Shown in pieces: positions 30,735 to 39,931 of a stretch of DNA of 43,720 nt. A model generated the notes under the pieces. It did no database searches, was not told the DNA's origin, and saw only the letters and a list, made by a program, of their open reading frames with translations. The DNA is taken from NCBI GenBank assembly GCA_937894495.1, contig CALCRR010000406.1, forward strand, positions 1 to 43,720. Reading direction: 5' to 3'. This stretch comes from an uncultured Ruminococcus sp. (lineage in GTDB: Bacteria > Bacillota > Clostridia > Oscillospirales > Ruminococcaceae). A program made the translations under genes and the position numbers. The number at the start of each line of letters is the position of its first letter. Positions within the stretch are counted from its first letter, which is position 1.

Positions 30735-31379
30735 ATGACAAAGAAGAAGTTAGTTGGCATTTCACTGGCTGCTATGATGGCTCTTAGCCTTGCAGCTTGC
30801 GGAAGCTCAGATGACGAGTCATCATCGAAGAAGGACAGCGCAGCGTCCAAGAGCGAGGGCGCAGCAGCAGAGGTAAGCTCTGATGCAGGCGACGCTCCCG
30901 GAGATGCAGGCTTTACCGAGTATCCTATCTTCGAGGACGAAGAGGTAGGCTTCCTGAACGTATCGGCTGTATATTTCCAGCCTGTACCTATGTCTGACGG
31001 CAACAGCCCTGATGATTTTGATATCCACCTGGAGGCTGATATCTCAGCTCTGGAGAACAACCTGGGCTTCGGCGTTGGCGACTGGGTACCTTATCTGACA
31101 GTAGATTACAAGGTAACAGGCTCTGACGGAAGCACAGCTGCTGAGGGTACATTCATGGAGATGAGTGCATCTGACGGTCCTCACTACGGCGCTAACATCA
31201 AGCTCCCCAATGCTGACACCTACAATGTAGAATTCACTATCCACAGCCCTGCTGAGAACAACTATCTGCTCCACACAGATGCAGAGACAGGCCCCGGCGG
31301 AAGCTTCGACGATTACTTTGGCGAAGGCAACCTCAAGGTTACATTTGAGGGCTGGGATTACATTCCTCAGGAGTGGTAA
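30735..31379 (+). CDS. P19/FetP-type iron-binding lipoprotein
   Basis: 214 aa. Lipoprotein signal with lipobox LAAC (C22), an acidic Ser-rich linker, then the P19/Tp34 (Fe2+ transport protein) domain: FLNVSAVYFQPVPMSDG, DDFDIHLEADISALENNLGF, GVGDWVPYLTVDYKV and FMEMSASDGPHYGANIKLP. The His and Met residues of the known copper/iron sites (the HLEAD, M-E-M and PHYG segments and a later HTD) are present. It binds iron outside the membrane and hands it to FTR1. A near-perfect AAGGAGG stands before the ATG. Confidence 0.93.
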   Translation: MTKKKLVGISLAAMMALSLAACGSSDDESSSKKDSAASKSEGAAAEVSSDAGDAPGDAGFTEYPIFEDEEVGFLNVSAVYFQPVPMSDGNSPDDFDIHLEADISALENNLGFGVGDWVPYLTVDYKVTGSDGSTAAEGTFMEMSASDGPHYGANIKLPNADTYNVEFTIHSPAENNYLLHTDAETGPGGSFDDYFGEGNLKVTFEGWDYIPQEW

Positions 31380-31583
31380 ATTTCCTTATAATAAAGTATC
31401 GGATCTGTGCAGCAGTGCGGGTCTGATATGGCATATAGATGCGCTGCATAATTACCTTGCGGCGCATTTTGTGCATTTTTTAGCATACGCTCTGTATGCT
31501 ATATGTAGAAGTTAACTTCGGTTAACCACTACATATAGTATGCGGATCGCTTAGCAAACTCAATAAAAAGTGAGGTATTATTC
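31380..31583 (+). promoter_or_regulatory. Structured intergenic region between P19 and the DUF2318 gene
   Basis: ATGCGC (31439-31444) pairs with GCGCAT (31462-31467) before a T-rich stretch. AGCATAC pairs with GTATGCT around 31482-31500. ATATGTAG-x2-GTTAAC-TTCG-GTTAAC-x2-CTACATAT (31501-31536) is a stable stem with a UUCG tetraloop. Partial termination or RNA processing after P19 is likely. Confidence 0.55.
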
Positions 31584-32852
31584 GTGCTGAAGTATTTTGT
31601 AATGACTGTCGAAGCGCTTATAACGGCGGCTGTGCTGGTGGGACTTATAAGGGGATATTCAAGGCTTGCCAACAAAAAGCTTGGGGGTCTGATAGCCTCC
31701 ATAGGCACAGGTGCGGGCTTTATCGGTGCGTGCGTTATGTCTTATATGAAAAACGCCACCACAAAGATAGACACATCACAGTGGAATTTGAGGATATTCA
31801 TAGCTTCGATAGCTGTTCTGGTATTATTTCTGATATTTTCACCCTTCAAAAAGCTGTGCAGAAAGCCGGGAGAGATCATCCAGTCGGTGCTGCTGGGGCT
31901 TTGCTCAGCGTTGCTGGTGTTCTATGCACTGCCCGATGTGCTGGCTTATCCCTACAACATCCTGCTAACAGACAGCACTGTGCTTTCTACAGATTTTCTC
32001 TTTAAGATGATAGGCATTGTGCTGGGCGTTATTTTTATACTGCTGGTGCAGATGTCTTTCAACAGGGGAGTCATCAGGCTGCCCAAGCTGCCTGCGTTTA
32101 TAATACTGGCGCTGGCGCTGGCGGCTAATGGTGTGCGCTTTGGTATGAACAGCGTGGGCATAATGCTCACAAAGCGCATTCTCAACGTTATGGAAATGGA
32201 CAGAGAGCTTTATCACAAGCTTTTTGAGATAGCTAAGTTCTCATCAAACAACGATATTCTGTTTACATATATCATCATAGGCGTGTCGGTGGCAGTGCCT
32301 GTTATCCTGTGGGCGATGAGCTTTGCCGCCAACGAGCCCTACAATAACCCTGCCGAAAAGAGAAAGATACGCAAAAAGTGGAAGGTCACAAGGCGCTGGG
32401 CTAATTTAGTTATCATCACCCTTGCGCTGGGCGTTGTGAATTTCACGGTGCTTAAGCCCCTTTCCAACAAGGAGATAGAGCTTTCGCCCGTTGAAAAGGT
32501 GACTGATGACAACGGCAATATCTACGTGCCCTTTGAGGACGTTGCCGACGAGCACCTGCACCGCTTCGGCTACACCTCTCCCGACGGTACCGAGATAAGG
32601 TTTATAGTTATCAAAAAACCAAATTCCTCCTCATACGGAATAGGTCTTGACGCCTGCGATATCTGCGGCGAAACAGGTTATTACGAAAAGGACGGTCAGG
32701 TGGTCTGCAAGCTGTGCGATGTTGTTATGAACATCAATACCATCGGCTTCAAGGGCGGCTGCAATCCTATAGTTATTCCCTACAGTATCGAAAACGGCAA
32801 GATAGTTGTCCCTGTTGACGGTCTGCTGGAATACGAAAAAGAATTTAAGTAA
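31584..32852 (+). CDS. Membrane protein with C-terminal DUF2318 (Fe-S-containing) domain
   Basis: 422 aa. Translation starts at GTG with GAGG 8 bases upstream. Around seven membrane helices fill residues 1-300, followed by an outside DUF2318 domain (about 310-420) with the paired CxxC motifs DACDICGETGYY and VVCKLCDVVMNI and the ending FKGGCNPI. DUF2318 proteins are predicted to bind Fe-S or metal and occur next to P19-FTR1 in other bacteria (for example the Campylobacter p19 locus). It probably passes electrons or handles metal during iron import. Confidence 0.85.
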   Translation: MLKYFVMTVEALITAAVLVGLIRGYSRLANKKLGGLIASIGTGAGFIGACVMSYMKNATTKIDTSQWNLRIFIASIAVLVLFLIFSPFKKLCRKPGEIIQSVLLGLCSALLVFYALPDVLAYPYNILLTDSTVLSTDFLFKMIGIVLGVIFILLVQMSFNRGVIRLPKLPAFIILALALAANGVRFGMNSVGIMLTKRILNVMEMDRELYHKLFEIAKFSSNNDILFTYIIIGVSVAVPVILWAMSFAANEPYNNPAEKRKIRKKWKVTRRWANLVIITLALGVVNFTVLKPLSNKEIELSPVEKVTDDNGNIYVPFEDVADEHLHRFGYTSPDGTEIRFIVIKKPNSSSYGIGLDACDICGETGYYEKDGQVVCKLCDVVMNINTIGFKGGCNPIVIPYSIENGKIVVPVDGLLEYEKEFK

Positions 32853-32866
32853 GGAGGAGTGTTTGT

Positions 32867-34159
32867 ATGTTCGGAAGAATGATCCGCGGTACATTGTTCA
32901 GGCAATGGAAGAAAATGCTGATGATCGCTTTCACTATAGCATTGGGCGCTTCTCTGGCGTCGGCTATGCTCAGCGTTATGCTGGATGTGGGCGACAAGGT
33001 CAACCAGGAGCTAAAGACCTACGGCGCAAACATTACCGTTGTGCCCAAGGACGCTTCGGTGCTCAACGACCTTTATGAGGTCGAAGGCGGTTCCTCAGGC
33101 ATATATCTGCGTGAGGACGAGCTGGGTAAGATAAAAACAATATTCTGGGCATTCAACATTGTTGACTACGCCCCTTTCATAAATGTTGATGCGCAGCTTG
33201 ATGACGGCTCTGATGTAACGGTGGTGGGCAGCTGGTTCAACCACCATATGGACCTGCCTACGGGTGAGTCCCTTGATGCAGGCGTTGCCAGCATGAGAAG
33301 CTGGTGGGAGCTTGAAGAGGGCAGCTGGCTGGACGAGCAGGCGAGCGGCGACTCGGCAATGGAAGCTATGGTAGGCACAGCCCTTGCACAGAAGGAGGGC
33401 TTGAAGGTGGGCAGCACCCTGAACTTAAAGGGCAGCTCAGCCGACCTGAGCCTTAAAGTTAAGGGCATTTACGACGCAGGCGGCGAGGAGGACAGCCAGA
33501 TATATGTCCCCCTGAACACTGCACAGTCGCTGGCTGATCTTGACGGCAAGATCGACAGCATAGAGGTAAGTGCCCTGACAACCCCCGATAACGAGCTTGC
33601 CAGAAAAGCCGACAAGGAGGGTACTTCATCACTTTCGGTAGCACAGTTTGAGACCTGGTACTGCACCGCTTATGCAAGCTCTATCTGCTACCAGATACAG
33701 GAGGTCATCACCGACTCGGTGGCGTCTCCCGTAAGACAGGTGGCGAATTCAGAGGGTGAGATACTTAACAAAACACAGTTGCTTATGATACTTATAACCA
33801 TACTCAGCCTTATAGGTGCAGCACTGGGCATATGCAACCTGGTAACAGCCAGCGTTATGGAGAGGAGCCAGGAGATAGGACTTATGAAAGCCATAGGCGC
33901 AAATAACAGCGCAATATCGCTGCTGGTGCTCACCGAGATATTCATAACTGCAATTATAGGCGGCTTTGCTGGATTTTTCGCAGGCTTCGGCTTTGCGCAG
34001 ATAATCGGTCGGTCGGTGTTCGGTTCGGCTATCACCATGAGACCTATGGTGATACCCATTGTGGCTGTGCTGGTAGTTATCGTTACCCTTATCGGCTGCA
34101 TACCTGCTATCAGAATGATGCTGAGACTTCGTCCTACCGAAGTTCTCCACGGCAAGTAA
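32867..34159 (+). CDS. MacB/FtsX-type ABC transporter permease, first
   Basis: 430 aa. One N-terminal membrane helix, a large outside MacB-PCD domain (about 45-270), then three C-terminal membrane helices with the FtsX pattern (ASVMERSQEIGLMKAIGANN ... LTEIFITAIIGGFAGFFAGF). It forms the membrane half of an ABC system with the next permease and the ATPase at 35383. MacB-type systems move substrates outside the membrane or transmit force rather than importing across it. AAGGAGGAG precedes the ATG. Confidence 0.9.
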   Translation: MFGRMIRGTLFRQWKKMLMIAFTIALGASLASAMLSVMLDVGDKVNQELKTYGANITVVPKDASVLNDLYEVEGGSSGIYLREDELGKIKTIFWAFNIVDYAPFINVDAQLDDGSDVTVVGSWFNHHMDLPTGESLDAGVASMRSWWELEEGSWLDEQASGDSAMEAMVGTALAQKEGLKVGSTLNLKGSSADLSLKVKGIYDAGGEEDSQIYVPLNTAQSLADLDGKIDSIEVSALTTPDNELARKADKEGTSSLSVAQFETWYCTAYASSICYQIQEVITDSVASPVRQVANSEGEILNKTQLLMILITILSLIGAALGICNLVTASVMERSQEIGLMKAIGANNSAISLLVLTEIFITAIIGGFAGFFAGFGFAQIIGRSVFGSAITMRPMVIPIVAVLVVIVTLIGCIPAIRMMLRLRPTEVLHGK

Positions 34160-34175
34160 GGGAGGGCTTGGTAAA

Positions 34176-35360
34176 ATGTCGAAAAGAAGAATGTTTGTAA
34201 AAATGATAACGGCTTCTCTTATGAGGAGACGCTCAAGAATGATAGTTGCGCTGCTTTCAATAGCTATAGGTGCGACCATACTCTCGGGACTTATCTCGAT
34301 ATACTACGATGTGCCCAGACAAATGGGTGCTGAGTTTCGTAACTACGGCGCAAATATGATATTCACCGCCAACGACGGCAGCTTCACCGCTGCGGATATG
34401 AACAGGGGTGCGGCTGATATCGACGAGGAAAACATAGTGGGTATTGCCCCCTACAGATATGAGAACGTAAGGATACACGAAAGACCCATAGTTGCCGCAG
34501 GCACAGACCCCGAGGGCGCAAAGGCTGCCAGCCCCTACTGGAATGTGGAGGGCGAATGGTTCAAAAACAACGGCGAGATACTTGTGGGCAAAAACGTGGC
34601 TGAGTCCTTCCGCATAAAGGTGGGGGACCTGCTGGAGGTAAGCTATACTCCCGGTGCAAAAAGTGATGATAAGGAAGCCGACAGCGAAGCTACATCGCAG
34701 GAGGACGAAGTGGTGCTTGATAACACAGCCTATCTCAACGTTGTGGGTATACTGGATACAGGCGGCTCTGAGGAGGATTATGTTTATATGACTCTTGCAG
34801 ACCTTGAAACCCTGACAGAGACAAGCGGCAGGATAGATGTGGCAGAGCTCAGCATATCAGCCACCGCCGATGAGCTGAGCAGCTATGCCGACAAGATCAA
34901 TTCGACCGTGCCTGCTATACACGCAAGCCTTGTTAAAAGGGTAACTGCGTCTGAGGCTACGGTGCTTACAAAGCTGCAGGCTCTGGTGCTGCTGGTAACG
35001 ATAGTGGTGCTGGCGCTGACCATGATATGCGTAGCCACCACCATGACGGCAGTCGTGGCTGAAAGGCGTAAGGAAATAGGACTCAGAAAAGCCATAGGCG
35101 CATCTGACAAGAGCATAATACAGGAGTTTATGGGCGAAAGTATGCTGCTGGGTCTGCTGGGAGGTATCCTCGGCTCGGTACTGGGCTATGTGTTCGCCCA
35201 GGAGGTGAGCAGCAGCGTGTTCGGCAGCTCGATATCCTTCAGACCGCTGCTGGTGCCTGTTACCATACTGGTATCTATCGCAGTAACGGGAATATCCAGC
35301 CTTATGCCCATAAGAAGCGCTACAGACGTTGACCCTGCCCTTGTGCTGAAGGGCGAATAA
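34176..35360 (+). CDS. MacB/FtsX-type ABC transporter permease, second
   Basis: 394 aa with the same layout as the gene before it and clear paralogy: N-terminal helix, outside domain, and the FtsX end (AVVAERRKEIGLRKAIGASD ... FMGESMLLGLLGGILGSVLG). The outside domain has an acidic insert near residue 165 (DDKEADSEATSQEDE). It probably makes a heterodimer with the first permease. It starts 16 bp downstream with a GGGAGGGC ribosome binding site. Confidence 0.9.
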   Translation: MSKRRMFVKMITASLMRRRSRMIVALLSIAIGATILSGLISIYYDVPRQMGAEFRNYGANMIFTANDGSFTAADMNRGAADIDEENIVGIAPYRYENVRIHERPIVAAGTDPEGAKAASPYWNVEGEWFKNNGEILVGKNVAESFRIKVGDLLEVSYTPGAKSDDKEADSEATSQEDEVVLDNTAYLNVVGILDTGGSEEDYVYMTLADLETLTETSGRIDVAELSISATADELSSYADKINSTVPAIHASLVKRVTASEATVLTKLQALVLLVTIVVLALTMICVATTMTAVVAERRKEIGLRKAIGASDKSIIQEFMGESMLLGLLGGILGSVLGYVFAQEVSSSVFGSSISFRPLLVPVTILVSIAVTGISSLMPIRSATDVDPALVLKGE

Positions 35361-35382
35361 GAGAAAGGGAGTACAAATTGTT

Positions 35383-36090
35383 ATGAGTTTACTTGAACTT
35401 AAAAATGTATATAAGATATACGGCGAGCTGCACGCCCTGGACGATGTCAGCCTTAAAGTTGAAAAGGGCGAGTGGGTGTCTATAATGGGACCCTCGGGCT
35501 CGGGCAAGAGCACAATGATGAATATTATAGGCTGCATGGATAAGCCCACCAAGGGCGAGGTGCTGCTGGACGGAGTGGATATCTCAAAGGAAAGCGCAAG
35601 AAATCTTACCTCTATAAGAAGGGATAAGATAGGTCTTATCTTCCAGCAGTTCCATCTGGTAAATTATCTTACCGCTGTTGAGAATGTTATGCTGGCGCAG
35701 TATTACCACAGCCTTCCCGATGAAAAGGAGGCGCTGGAGGCTCTTGAAAGAGTGGGCCTGGCAGACAGGGCAAAGCATCTGCCCAGCCAGCTCTCGGGCG
35801 GCGAGCAGCAGAGAGTATGCGTAGCCAGAGCCCTTATAAATTATCCCGAGATAATACTTGCTGACGAGCCCACAGGTAACCTGGACGAAGCCAACGAGGA
35901 GATAGTAGTTGACCTGTTTCATAAGCTGCACGACGAGGGAACTACCCTTATCGTAGTTACCCATGACCCCGAGGTAGCCGAGGTCGCCCAGAGAACTCTG
36001 GTGCTCAGAAGCGGCAGGCTTGCCAAGGAGGTAGTGAATGAGAATTTCACAGGAAAGATACGTTTTGATAATGGCAACCCCATTAAGTAA
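35383..36090 (+). CDS. ABC transporter ATP-binding protein (MacB/LolD type)
   Basis: 235 aa. Walker A GPSGSGKS (about residue 37), Q-loop IFQQFH, signature LSGGEQQRV, Walker B IILADEPTGNLDEA and the H-loop VVTHDPE are all intact. It powers the two preceding permeases; the order permease-permease-ATPase after FTR1-P19-DUF2318 matches p19-type iron loci. The AAGGGAG ribosome binding site is 11 bases before the ATG. Confidence 0.95.
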   Translation: MSLLELKNVYKIYGELHALDDVSLKVEKGEWVSIMGPSGSGKSTMMNIIGCMDKPTKGEVLLDGVDISKESARNLTSIRRDKIGLIFQQFHLVNYLTAVENVMLAQYYHSLPDEKEALEALERVGLADRAKHLPSQLSGGEQQRVCVARALINYPEIILADEPTGNLDEANEEIVVDLFHKLHDEGTTLIVVTHDPEVAEVAQRTLVLRSGRLAKEVVNENFTGKIRFDNGNPIK

Positions 36091-36105
36091 AGGCAGGAGG
36101 ATATT

Positions 36106-36543
36106 ATGAAAAAGCTTTTATTGATACTGCTGACAGCAGCACTTTCGGCAACTGTTACCGCCTGCGGCAGCGCAAGCTATAAGGACGGCACATATACCGC
36201 CAAGAGCGCTGAATATATAAACGAGGACGGCGACGAAGCAGGCAACGGCTACGGCGAGGTAAAGCTGACCATCAAGGACGGCGATATAACCGAGTGCGAG
36301 TTCAAGACCTACGAGCTGGACGGTACTCTTAAAGACGAGAACTACGGCAAGGAGAACGGCGAGGTCAAGAACAAGGATTTTTACAATAAAGCCCAGAAAG
36401 CAAGAGCAGCCTGCGATAACTACGCCCAGCAGCTGGTGGCTAAGGACAGCCTTGACGATGTTGACGCCATAACGGGCGCAACGGTAAATTATAACGAGTT
36501 CAAGGAGGCTGTTACCGCAGCTCTCAAGCAGGCAGAAGAATAA
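36106..36543 (+). CDS. FMN-binding domain lipoprotein (likely flavinylated)
   Basis: 145 aa. Lipoprotein signal with lipobox VTAC (C20), then an FMN_bind domain: DGTYTAKSAEY, GYGEVKLTIKDGDITECEF and the covalent FMN attachment motif DAITGAT with acceptor T126. Such proteins receive FMN from ApbE outside the membrane and carry electrons, as PplA, RnfG and NqrC do. No apbE is in this window, so the transferase must be elsewhere. It follows the ATPase by 15 bp, with GGCAGGAGG before the ATG, tying flavin chemistry to the iron operon. Confidence 0.9.
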   Translation: MKKLLLILLTAALSATVTACGSASYKDGTYTAKSAEYINEDGDEAGNGYGEVKLTIKDGDITECEFKTYELDGTLKDENYGKENGEVKNKDFYNKAQKARAACDNYAQQLVAKDSLDDVDAITGATVNYNEFKEAVTAALKQAEE

Positions 36544-36547
36544 TTAA

Positions 36548-37045
36548 ATGAAGATATTAAAACACATTGTGGTGGTGCTGGCGGCACTTTTTGTGTCGCT
36601 GGGCATACCCTTTCTCACAACGGGGTATTTCAAAACGCTCATCAGCGGAGACAGCGATGCGGTAACAAGCGCATCTGCGGCGGTTGAGCAGCCCTCGGGA
36701 GATTATGTAGTGCTGATAAATCTTGATAAGCACACAAATGCTGAAAATCTTGCAGTCTGGAAAACCTTTTTTCAGGGCGGCGAGATAGACTTTATTTTCG
36801 AGGACCTTACCTGCACCGTGGCAGCAAACGACAAGGGCGGCAGAGAAATGGCTGAGAGCTTTCAGTCAAGGCTGCCCGAGAACCAGATGAAGATAAAACA
36901 GGAGGACGGGGTGCTGATGATATCAAAGGCTGAGTATAAAAAGTTCGATATCATCATAATGTCGGCAGAGACCGCCGATATGCTTTCTGCCGAGACGGTT
37001 TACGGCAGCGGAGTTGAGGTGATACCCCTTAAAGGAGAAGCCTGA
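36548..37045 (+). CDS. Membrane-anchored protein of unknown function
   Basis: 165 aa. One N-terminal membrane helix (IVVVLAALFVSLGIPFLTTG) anchors an outside domain of about 115 residues with alternating strands and helices (YVVLINLDKHTNAENLAVWK ... DGVLMISKAEYKKFDIIIMS). No family recognised and no Cys in the outside part except one in DLTCTV. It starts 4 bp after the FMN-binding gene and its stop overlaps the cytochrome b start by one base, so it is probably a structural or docking subunit of the redox complex. That role is inference from position. Confidence 0.72.
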   Translation: MKILKHIVVVLAALFVSLGIPFLTTGYFKTLISGDSDAVTSASAAVEQPSGDYVVLINLDKHTNAENLAVWKTFFQGGEIDFIFEDLTCTVAANDKGGREMAESFQSRLPENQMKIKQEDGVLMISKAEYKKFDIIIMSAETADMLSAETVYGSGVEVIPLKGEA

Positions 37046-37593
37046 TGAGAAGGATAAACGCTATACTCAGTATGGGCATACTGGTGCTGTTTCTGATACA
37101 CGCAGTGCTGGGGGGCTTTCAGCTGGCAGGGCTCATGTCAGGGGGCTCGGTGCTGCTTAAAGTCATGGCATGGGTGATGACAGGGCTGATAGCCTTGCAC
37201 ACAGTCATCGGCATAAAGCTGACTGCCGACAGCATAAAAGCCATAAAAAAGTCGGGTGCGCACTATTTCAAAGAAAACAAGCTCTTCTGGATAAGGCGCA
37301 TAAGCGGCTTTGCTATAATGGTATTCATACTCTTCCATGTGCTGATATTTATCGGCAGCAGCAGCGGCGCATACAGGCTAAATCTGTTTGAGGGCGCACA
37401 GCTTGCCTCACAGATACTTCTGGTAATATCCATAGCGCTGCACGTTATATCAAACGTGCGCCCTGTCATGCTCTCCTTCGGCATAAAAAGCTATAAAGAG
37501 CTGGGGCTGGATATAGTGCTGATACTGTCGGTGCTGCTGTTTTTTATGGGAGCGGCATTTGTTGTTTATTATCTTCGTTGGAACGTTTTTTGA
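37045..37593 (+). CDS. Succinate dehydrogenase/fumarate reductase cytochrome b-like subunit
   Basis: 182 aa, five predicted membrane helices (about 7-29, 37-58, 85-105, 121-140, 155-177). Four of them each carry one His: H19, H52, H98 and H133, the arrangement of two b-type hemes in the di-heme FrdC/SdhC subunits. It lies directly upstream of the flavoprotein and Fe-S genes and would connect them to the quinone pool. Sequence similarity to known SdhC is low, so the call rests on topology, histidines and position. Confidence 0.72.
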   Translation: MRRINAILSMGILVLFLIHAVLGGFQLAGLMSGGSVLLKVMAWVMTGLIALHTVIGIKLTADSIKAIKKSGAHYFKENKLFWIRRISGFAIMVFILFHVLIFIGSSSGAYRLNLFEGAQLASQILLVISIALHVISNVRPVMLSFGIKSYKELGLDIVLILSVLLFFMGAAFVVYYLRWNVF

Positions 37594-37604
37594 GGAAAAT
37601 GATC

Positions 37605-39215
37605 ATGAGCAGTATAAACATCGTGGGGGCAGGTCTGGCAGGACTTTCGGCTGCCATAGCCCTTGCCGAAAAAGGGGTGGGCTGCACACTAATCTCGCTG
37701 CAGCAGTCTGAAAGAGCACAGTCGGTGCTGGCAGAGGGCGGCATTAACGCAGCCCTTGATACTATGGGCGAAAATGACCGTATCAGCGAGCATTTTGAAG
37801 ATACCCTCAAAGGCGGTGCATTTCTTGCCGACCCCAATGCCGTTATGGGACTTACCAACGGAGCGCCCGAGATACTCAGGTGGCTGATAGGTCTTGGGGT
37901 GCCCTTTAATATGAAGGGCGGCGAGGTGGTGCTTCGCAATTTCGGCGGACAGAAGAAAAAGCGAACCGCCTATGCCCGCAGCAGCACAGGCAAGATAATA
38001 ATGTCGGCTGTTATAGACGAGGCTAGAAAATACGAAGCCAAAGGGCTTATAAAACGCTTTGCCCACCATGAGCTGGTGAGCCTTATCGCAAACAGCGGCA
38101 GCTGCACGGGTGTTAAGATAAAAGATACCTATACCGACAAGACCGCCTGCCTTTACGGTCAGGTGATACTCTGCACAGGGGGCATGAACGGGGTGTTTCC
38201 GAAAATGACCACAGGCACCACCCAGAACAGCGGTGCTGCGGCAGCGGCTGCCTTTTGTCAGGGAGTTGTTTTCTCAAACCTTGAAATGCTGCAGTATCAC
38301 CCCACCACCATAGGTATATCAAACAAGCGCTGCCTTGTTACCGAAGCCGCAAGGGGCGAGGGCGGTAGGCTTTTTATTGAAAAAAACGGCAAGCCCTGGT
38401 ACTTTATGGAGGAAAAATATCCCGAGCTTAAAAACCTAATGCCCAGAGATGTGGTGGCAAGGGAGATGTATTTTGTGCGCAGGCAAAATGACACGGGGGA
38501 CAGTGTGTATCTTGATATGACAGGGCTTGATGACGATACCTGGAAAACCAAGCTATCAGACCTGAGAGCTGAGATCATCAGCTACCTTGCCATTGACCCC
38601 GGAAGCGAGCCTGTGCCTGTAAGAGAGGGCATACACTATTTTATGGGCGGTATTGATGTTGACGAGCTGCACCGCACAAACCTTAAAGGGCTTTATGCCG
38701 CAGGTGAGTGTACCAGCCAGTATCACGGTGCTAACCGCCTTGGGGGAAACTCAATGCTTGGTGCGCTTTACGGCGGAAGAAAGGCGGCGCAGACGGCGCT
38801 TTCCGAGAGGGACGGGGCTTATGATGATAAAGAGCCTGTGTTCTCTGCTGATGATGACAAGCGTTTGCAGGAGGCTTCACCTGTGTTTATCGAAAAGCTC
38901 AGCGAGATACTTCTTGGCGCTATGGGGATAGTGAGAAGCGAGAGGGGTATCAAAAAAGCATTGTCAGCCCTTGATGAGCTTTCGGCTGAGAGGGGATATA
39001 ACAGAAGAGAGCTTGACAGGCTCGCCCTTGCAAAAGCTATGCTTTTAAGCGCCCTTGAGCGCAGGGAGAGCAGGGGAGCCCACTACAGGGAGGACTGCCC
39101 CGAGACACGGGAGGAGTTAAGAAAGATCACTGCTGCCGCTTATGCTGACGGCAGCGTTAACATAAGCTTTCGTGCAATTCCCGAAAGGAGGGGGTCTTTT
39201 GAAGATAAGGCTTGA
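37605..39215 (+). CDS. Fumarate reductase/succinate dehydrogenase flavoprotein subunit
   Basis: 536 aa. FAD-binding Rossmann motif GAGLAGLSAA at residues 8-17; active-site blocks LQYHPTT, TEAARGEGGRL, MPRDVVAREM and HGANRLGGNSMLGAL match FrdA/SdhA catalytic residues. The His that links FAD covalently in typical FrdA (SHT-x-AAEGG) is Gln here (Q39 in RAQSVLAEGG), so FAD is probably held non-covalently. It interconverts fumarate and succinate or a similar acid. The ATG at 37605 follows GAGG by 9 bases. L-aspartate oxidase is the alternative, but the Fe-S and cytochrome partners argue against it. Confidence 0.88.
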   Translation: MSSINIVGAGLAGLSAAIALAEKGVGCTLISLQQSERAQSVLAEGGINAALDTMGENDRISEHFEDTLKGGAFLADPNAVMGLTNGAPEILRWLIGLGVPFNMKGGEVVLRNFGGQKKKRTAYARSSTGKIIMSAVIDEARKYEAKGLIKRFAHHELVSLIANSGSCTGVKIKDTYTDKTACLYGQVILCTGGMNGVFPKMTTGTTQNSGAAAAAAFCQGVVFSNLEMLQYHPTTIGISNKRCLVTEAARGEGGRLFIEKNGKPWYFMEEKYPELKNLMPRDVVAREMYFVRRQNDTGDSVYLDMTGLDDDTWKTKLSDLRAEIISYLAIDPGSEPVPVREGIHYFMGGIDVDELHRTNLKGLYAAGECTSQYHGANRLGGNSMLGALYGGRKAAQTALSERDGAYDDKEPVFSADDDKRLQEASPVFIEKLSEILLGAMGIVRSERGIKKALSALDELSAERGYNRRELDRLALAKAMLLSALERRESRGAHYREDCPETREELRKITAAAYADGSVNISFRAIPERRGSFEDKA

Positions 39216-39930
39216 TATTCTCAGAAGAGACAGCAGCGAAGCCGCCCCCTACACCCAGAGCTTTATTTATGAGACTGATGACGAGAACGCCACCGTAGCC
39301 ACTGCCCTTTGCGATATAAATTCTCAGGCAGTGATAAGGGACGCCGAGGGCAATGCGGCAAAGCCCATAAAATGGCAGTGCAGCTGCTTGCAGAAAAAGT
39401 GCGGCGCCTGCGCTATGGTCATAAACTCAAAACCGAGACTTGCCTGCGATGCGGCTCTTAAAGAGTTTGAAAAATCAGGCTGTGTGAGCCTTGGACCGCT
39501 GAGAAAATTTAAGAATGTGGCTGATCTGATGGTTGACAGATCGGTGATGTTTGATAACCTGAAAGCGCTGGGCGCATGGCTTGATGATAAGACCAAGGCT
39601 GATGAAAGGACTCTGGACACCGCCTATGATGCATCACGCTGCCTGCAATGCGGCTGCTGCCTGGAGGTCTGCCCAAACTTTTATCCCGAGGGAGAGTTTT
39701 GCGGTATGTCGGCGGCAGCGCCCATGTCAAGGCTGATAGCGGCTATGCCCAAGGCGCAGCAGAGAAAAGCATACAAGCAGTACAGAGCACACATATACGA
39801 GGGCTGCGGAAAATCCCTCGCCTGCCGTGATATCTGCCCTGCGGGGATAGATATCGATGCTATGCTGGTAAACTCCAACGCGGCTGCTGTATGGAAGCGC
39901 AGGGCATGGCGTAAAAGGGGCAGTGACTGA
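39199..39930 (+). CDS. Fumarate reductase/succinate dehydrogenase iron-sulfur subunit
   Basis: 243 aa. Translation starts at TTG with AGGAGGGGGT just upstream, overlapping the flavoprotein gene by 17 bases. The N-terminal ferredoxin domain has the 2Fe-2S set C63-x4-C68-x2-C71-x11-C83. The C-terminal domain has CLQCGCCLEVCP and CGKSLACRDICP for the 4Fe-4S and 3Fe-4S clusters. It passes electrons between the flavoprotein and the cytochrome b. The C-terminus is short and basic. Confidence 0.9.
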   Translation: MKIRLDILRRDSSEAAPYTQSFIYETDDENATVATALCDINSQAVIRDAEGNAAKPIKWQCSCLQKKCGACAMVINSKPRLACDAALKEFEKSGCVSLGPLRKFKNVADLMVDRSVMFDNLKALGAWLDDKTKADERTLDTAYDASRCLQCGCCLEVCPNFYPEGEFCGMSAAAPMSRLIAAMPKAQQRKAYKQYRAHIYEGCGKSLACRDICPAGIDIDAMLVNSNAAAVWKRRAWRKRGSD

Positions 39931-39931
39931 A

